In this document: piece after piece, positions 60,133 to 64,000 of the stretch
Layout: each line of letters opens with the position of its first letter
Position numbering within the stretch: the stretch's first letter is position 1
NCBI GenBank assembly: GCA_016716405.1
Contig: JADJWK010000003.1
Span: forward strand, 310,001-374,000
Direction of reading: 5' to 3'
DNA length: 64,000 nt
Origin: Candidatus Melainabacteria bacterium
Lineage (GTDB): Bacteria; Cyanobacteriota; Vampirovibrionia; Obscuribacterales; Obscuribacteraceae
Position numbers and translations under genes: made by a program
Notes under the pieces: model-generated
The model's input: only the letters and a program-made list of their open reading frames with translations
Database searches by the model: none
Told to the model about the DNA's origin: nothing

Positions 60133-61512
60133 TCAGTTCGTGATCGCCCGGGCAGTCTCCCGGTAGGTCGAGATCTCTTTCTTGAGGACTTCGATGGCTT
60201 TGTTGAGCTGTATGTCTTTGCCATCCGCCGGTGAGTGGTCGAAGTCCTTGTAGGACATGGTCATATCGATCCACCAGGGACCCTTGCCGCCCTCGAGATC
60301 TTTCTCTTTGAGCTTCACCCTGAAGTCGGGGACGATGCCATGTTTGTGAATGTCCGTGTCGTTAGGGGTGAGGTACTTGGCAATGGTGACGTTGATTCCT
60401 GAGTCGTCGTCCAGGCGGTTTATGGCTTGCACGAGACCCTTGCCGAAGGTCTTGTCCCCCACTAGCTTGGCCCGGCCGTTGTCACGCAGGGCACCACTGA
60501 GGATCTCGCTGGCGCTGGCGCTGCCCCGGTTGATCAGGACGACCATGGGCTGTTTGCAGATTGGCTTGTTGTTCGAGAAAGTCGATTGCTTGTAGCCGTC
60601 AGCATCTATGACACTGACGATGACACCGCGCTCCAGGAACATATTGGCAATCTCTATGGCGTTGTTGAGCAAGCCCCCGGGATTGTTGCGCAGATCGAGG
60701 ATCAATCCGTCGGTATTCTTGACCTTGTCCAGGGCGTCTTTCATCTCGTTGTTCGCTTTCGAGGAGATGAAGCTGTCCAGGCGGATATAACCGAGGTTGC
60801 CTGGCAGGATCTCGGAATTGGTGACGGCCCTTATCGGAATCTCGTCTCGCTCGAGGCTGACATCCTTTTCTTTGCCCTTGATATTGAAGGTGATGATGAC
60901 TTTACTGCCTTTCAAGCCTCGAATCTGCTTGACCACCTGATCCAGGGACTGACCCTTGACCTGTTTGTGATCGACGGCGACGATTTCCCAGCCCGGCTGG
61001 ACGCCGGCTTTCTGGGCCGGAGTCCCTTCGATGGGCGAGATCACGACGACATTGTGGTTCTTGTTCATGCCTAGCTGCATGCCGACCCCGAAAAGATGGG
61101 CGTCGATCTGGGATTTCTCCTCTTCGAAAGCCTCTTTATCCAGGAATCTTGTGTACGGGTCGCCGAGGCTGGCAAGCATGGTCTCGATCGCTTTGTGGGC
61201 GTCGTCCAGGGTCTTGAGCTTGCCGTCGTATTTGTGTTTCCAGCGGTCCCAGTTCTGGTCGTTGAAGCTCTGCTGGTAGAAGGATTCTCGGATAAGGCGC
61301 CAGGCCCGGTTGTAGAGCAGCTGGGGCATGACTGTCGCCCTGGGAACCTGAGCCACCATGACAGGATTGTTCTTGTTGTTGCCGTCAGCTACCAGGACAT
61401 GAGGAGAGGGCTGGCCGGCCTCGGAGGCGATCAGCCAGCTCTGAATGCCGAAGGCTGCAAGACAACAGAGAAAAGGAATGCCGACCCGAGTAAAGGTTTT
61501 TCCACTGAACAA
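60133..61512 (-). CDS. S41-family carboxyl-terminal processing protease
   Basis: 459 residues from TTG 61512, which has AGAGGA 9 bases upstream; the frame opens at TTG 61548 without one. A signal anchor (VGIPFLCCLAAFGIQSWLIA) is followed by an N-terminal helical part (FYQQSFNDQNWDRWKHKYDG), a PDZ domain (AQKAGVQPGWEIVAVDHKQV) and the protease core with the serine in NRGSASASEILSGAL and the lysine in GDKTFGKGLVQ. It degrades or trims periplasmic proteins. The length is typical of CtpA. It is convergent with the corrinoid gene. Confidence 0.9.
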   Translation of the reverse strand: MFSGKTFTRVGIPFLCCLAAFGIQSWLIASEAGQPSPHVLVADGNNKNNPVMVAQVPRATVMPQLLYNRAWRLIRESFYQQSFNDQNWDRWKHKYDGKLKTLDDAHKAIETMLASLGDPYTRFLDKEAFEEEKSQIDAHLFGVGMQLGMNKNHNVVVISPIEGTPAQKAGVQPGWEIVAVDHKQVKGQSLDQVVKQIRGLKGSKVIITFNIKGKEKDVSLERDEIPIRAVTNSEILPGNLGYIRLDSFISSKANNEMKDALDKVKNTDGLILDLRNNPGGLLNNAIEIANMFLERGVIVSVIDADGYKQSTFSNNKPICKQPMVVLINRGSASASEILSGALRDNGRAKLVGDKTFGKGLVQAINRLDDDSGINVTIAKYLTPNDTDIHKHGIVPDFRVKLKEKDLEGGKGPWWIDMTMSYKDFDHSPADGKDIQLNKAIEVLKKEISTYRETARAITN

Positions 61513-61679
61513 AATCGTCGATCCTCTGATTAAAAGAGCTCCTAACAAAATATTAGATCATCGAGCGGGTGTCCTGCACGCCCCCGGACGGTACCGTAAC
61601 AAGTGCCTCGCTCTCTTTTCCTCCCGAATGAGCCCTCACAGGCTTTATTCGTCGTTTGTTTAACAAGGAAACGATCCTT

Positions 61680-61707
61680 TTGAAATTTTAATTCTACTGC
61701 TTTTAAA
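61680..61707 (+). promoter_or_regulatory. Possible promoter upstream of the flippase-like gene
   Basis: TTGAAA at 61680-61685, a 16-base spacer and TTTAAA at 61702-61707, in the 287-bp divergent gap. A 10-bp palindrome (ACGGTACCGT, 61588-61597) lies further upstream. Confidence 0.25.
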
Positions 61708-61799
61708 GGGATAGAGGCTACTGATGGGCGGTATTATTCGCCTAATTGTCAGGCACCTAAAAAAAATTGGCTGTCATACTCCGGGTCCGCTCCCATAAC

Positions 61800-62882
61800 A
61801 TGCCTTCTATGCAACTGGAAACTCCCGACCTCAATACCGCTACCAGCTGTGCCCCATCCGCCGACCGCGCCCGATCCCATTCTCATAATGGCTCGGGCCT
61901 GCCTTTAGTCGGCAACCTGTCCCAGGGCACCAAGACCAGGATCAAGCTCGGTATCTCCCTGGTTCTTTTCGCCAGCCTTTTCCTCTTCGGCAAGATCGAT
62001 CTGAGCAAGAGCTGGCAGGCAGCGCTTTCGGCTCATAAAGGATTTCTCCTGGCCGCTCTCCTGATGTTTCTCATGGTTCCCTTCCAGAACGCCCACCGGT
62101 GGCAGCTTCTTGCCTCGGCGGTGGGGCTCCGGGAGCCTCTTCTGAAGATGACCCAGTACTGCTATGTCGGCCTCTTTTTCAATCTCTTCCTGCCTTCCAC
62201 CGTCGGAGGCGATTTCAGCCGCTGTTATTATCTCTCCAGGGGAACCGGCAAATATATGCATGCCGCCTCGTCGGTTCTTGTGGACCGAGCCATGGGTCTG
62301 GCTGTGCTCCTGCTTTTCGCCACTCTGGGCATTCTCCTGGGACCGGGCGGAAGCGGCCTGCCTCTGGAGCTCAAGGTCCCCATATTCGGCGCTACTCTCG
62401 GTGTATATCTTATTACCCCCTTCTTGCCCCAGCTCAGCAACAAGATCCTGGGAGAGAGCAGCTGGGTGAGTCGCAAGCTCAATAACAGCTCGGCGAGCAT
62501 CTACTGGCAGGACAAGGGTCTCATTGCCATGACCCTGCTCCTTTCGGTGGCCATGCAGATCGTGATTGTCATCTGTCATATCGCGGTGGGCCTGGCTCTC
62601 GGTCTGAACGACGTGCCGATCTGGTATTACTTCGTCTTCTATCCCTCGGTGGCGGTGCTCGGATTCGTAACGCCAAGCATCAATGGCATCGGGGTGCGCG
62701 AGTGGGCTTATACTTATTTCCTCAGCCTCATGGGGGTCGAGCCTGCTACCGCCCTTACCTATGCGATCATCTGGTTCGGGCTCATCACCACGAGCTCCCT
62801 GGTTGGTGGGATAGTCTATGTTGGCGGGCACTTCAAGCCACCCAGCAAAGAAAGCGATACAGTACCGATCGAGACTCTCTAG
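61800..62882 (+). CDS. LPG-synthase-like (UPF0104) flippase-type membrane protein
   Basis: 360 residues from ATG 61800 (ATG 61809 is an alternative; the TTG at 61767 is less likely). About eight membrane spans with the family features of lysylphosphatidylglycerol synthase transmembrane domain proteins: FLPSTVGGDFSRCYYLSRG, ASSVLVDRAMGLAVLLLF, and SINGIGVREWAYTYFLSLMG. Members may move lipids or glycolipids across the membrane. There is no C-terminal aminoacyl transferase domain, so a transport role is more likely than synthesis. Confidence 0.8.
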   Translation: MPSMQLETPDLNTATSCAPSADRARSHSHNGSGLPLVGNLSQGTKTRIKLGISLVLFASLFLFGKIDLSKSWQAALSAHKGFLLAALLMFLMVPFQNAHRWQLLASAVGLREPLLKMTQYCYVGLFFNLFLPSTVGGDFSRCYYLSRGTGKYMHAASSVLVDRAMGLAVLLLFATLGILLGPGGSGLPLELKVPIFGATLGVYLITPFLPQLSNKILGESSWVSRKLNNSSASIYWQDKGLIAMTLLLSVAMQIVIVICHIAVGLALGLNDVPIWYYFVFYPSVAVLGFVTPSINGIGVREWAYTYFLSLMGVEPATALTYAIIWFGLITTSSLVGGIVYVGGHFKPPSKESDTVPIETL

Positions 62883-62901
62883 TCTCCAGAAGAGCAAGAG
62901 T

Positions 62902-64000
62902 ATGCGCTGTCCGGAAAGTTTGAGAATGCTTTCTGACGGGCTTGTCAGCCGGGTCAGCCGGCTTGCCGCGGACCGGGGAGCCTCGATCTATCTTGTCGGT
63001 GGCTATGTTCGGGACGCCGTACTGGGCAAACTGGAGGGCAAGAAGGACCTGGATTTTGCCGTGGCGGACAGAAAGGCTATCGATCTGGCCCGGGCCATTG
63101 CCGACAATCTCCAGGGTCACTTCGTACTGCTCGATGAGGTCAACGATACGGCCCGGGTGGTCCTCGAGGACGGTACGGTGATCGACTTTGCCGGTTGTCT
63201 CGGCGGCACCATCGAAACCGATTTATCAAGACGCGACTTCACCATCAATTCCCTTGCCTGGTCGGCGAGCCAGCCTGATGTCCTTCTCGATCCCACAGGC
63301 GGCATGGCCGATATCGAGAGACGTCTGGTCAGAGCGGTCAGCGAAAAGGCTTTCGAGGAAGACCCCCTGCGTCTTCTCCGGGCATTTCGATTCAGCGCCA
63401 GGCTGGGCTTCGATATCGACGAGACGACCATGGTATTTATCGAAAAGCACCGGCAGAGCCTCGCCGGTGTGGCTGTCGAGAGGATCAACTACGAGCTTTT
63501 CGCCCTTCTCGGCGAGCCCGGCTCCGGCGACACCCTGGAGCGAATGGGCGCCCTGGAGCTCCTCGATGTAGTCTTTCCCGAGCTGACCGAGTGCAGGCGT
63601 GTGACCGCCAACGCTTTTCACCATCTGGGCTTGTTCGATCACAGTATCGAGGCAGTACGACAAATGGAGATGGCGCTTCCGGGGCTTCCCGGCTGGGTGA
63701 GGGAGTCGGCGGAGCAGGAGCTTTCTTTCGGTATCTCCAGACTGGCCGCCACCAAGCTGGCTTGCCTCCTGCACGATATAGGCAAGCCCGCCACCTGGAG
63801 TATCACCGAGGAAGGCAGGCATACTTTCTATGGTCACGACGGAGTCGGCGCCGAAATGGCCGAGCCGCTGGCCGAGAGGATGAAGTGGTCCAGACCTGTG
63901 ACCCGCCTGATCATCAAGCTGATCAAATGGCACCTCCGGCCCGGGCAGCTCTTCCATAATGGGGAGCCGAGCCTGAAGGCGGTGAGCCGCTTCTATCGCA
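62902..64000 (+). CDS. cca: CCA-adding tRNA nucleotidyltransferase with HD domain (cut at the right edge)
   Basis: The frame runs off the window; 366 residues are visible from ATG 62902, with ATG 62926 as an alternative. It adds or repairs the CCA end of tRNAs. Polymerase motifs: VGGYVRDAVLG, KDLDFAVA, LSRRDFTINSLAW, FEEDPLRLLRAFRFSARLGF. A metal-dependent phosphohydrolase domain follows (LLHDIGKPATW, FYGHDGVGAE), as in HD-containing Cca proteins. It begins 19 bases after the flippase-like gene, so cotranscription is possible. Confidence 0.92.
   Translation, partial: MRCPESLRMLSDGLVSRVSRLAADRGASIYLVGGYVRDAVLGKLEGKKDLDFAVADRKAIDLARAIADNLQGHFVLLDEVNDTARVVLEDGTVIDFAGCLGGTIETDLSRRDFTINSLAWSASQPDVLLDPTGGMADIERRLVRAVSEKAFEEDPLRLLRAFRFSARLGFDIDETTMVFIEKHRQSLAGVAVERINYELFALLGEPGSGDTLERMGALELLDVVFPELTECRRVTANAFHHLGLFDHSIEAVRQMEMALPGLPGWVRESAEQELSFGISRLAATKLACLLHDIGKPATWSITEEGRHTFYGHDGVGAEMAEPLAERMKWSRPVTRLIIKLIKWHLRPGQLFHNGEPSLKAVSRFYR

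Noticed and set aside
1..64000. CRISPR arrays, insertion sequences, prophage genes, rRNA and tRNA genes
   Set aside because: I looked for spaced repeats, transposase or integrase motifs and RNA folds by eye and found none; a covariance-model search would be needed to exclude small RNAs.

Overview
The window is gene-dense, GC-rich bacterial chromosome with short intergenic gaps and no rRNA, tRNA, CRISPR array or insertion sequence that I could see. The gene content suggests a free-living or host-loose Gram-negative member of the Melainabacteria/Vampirovibrionia type (Candidatus Obscuribacterales). Reasons are the many Hanks-type kinases, several with zinc ribbons or bacterial PH-like domains, the MshEN-like repeat protein, the TPR-CHAT protein, an outer-membrane-like beta-barrel and many secreted proteins of unknown function. 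This placement is an inference from gene content, not from a marker gene.

Layout. 0-9 kb: end of a sensor histidine kinase, an MshEN-repeat protein, a small-ORF region, a GH1 beta-glucosidase, an NTP/NDP-translocase-like MFS protein, a Bpt/Ate-type aminoacyl-protein transferase, then a tightly overlapping three-gene unit of two PaaA/PaaC-like ferritin-fold proteins and a BoxA-like ferredoxin. 9-24 kb: nuclease, hydrolase, secreted proteins, DUF1152, a probable selenoprotein with an in-frame UGA, a PYROXD2/CrtI-like oxidoreductase, a rifampicin-phosphotransferase-like dikinase, a matrixin-like protease, a proline-heptad-repeat membrane protein, and OtsB plus OtsA-like enzymes. 24.8-36.6 kb (minus strand): a seven-gene run of overlapping or nearly touching genes: two membrane-anchored kinases, two pseudokinases, a radical SAM protein, a glycogen-debranching-like enzyme and a kinase with leucine-rich repeats.

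36.7-46.7 kb (plus strand): a secreted protein, an exported TldD/TldE-like pair, then a zinc-ribbon/PEGA-like membrane protein, a zinc-ribbon kinase and a TPR-CHAT protein. 46.7-54.4 kb (minus strand): an eight-gene operon of SPFH-SHOCT protein, two DUF4178 proteins, a 50-residue membrane peptide, DUF350, membrane-fused spermidine synthase, an FAD amine-oxidase-like protein and a histidine-rich membrane protein. 54.5-64 kb: a carotenoid oxygenase operon with a split DUF2141 gene, a PH-like protein and beta-barrel, thioesterase, corrinoid adenosyltransferase, S41 protease, a flippase-like membrane protein and the start of a CCA-adding enzyme that runs off the right edge.

The points most worth following up are the UGA-containing thioredoxin-like gene with a hairpin directly after the UGA (13011-13871), the kinase/pseudokinase operon enclosing glycogen and radical SAM enzymes, the signal-peptide-bearing TldD/TldE pair, and the SPFH-DUF4178-DUF350-spermidine synthase operon. 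Several genes have a good -10 box 6-8 nt before the start codon and no Shine-Dalgarno sequence, which suggests leaderless mRNAs.
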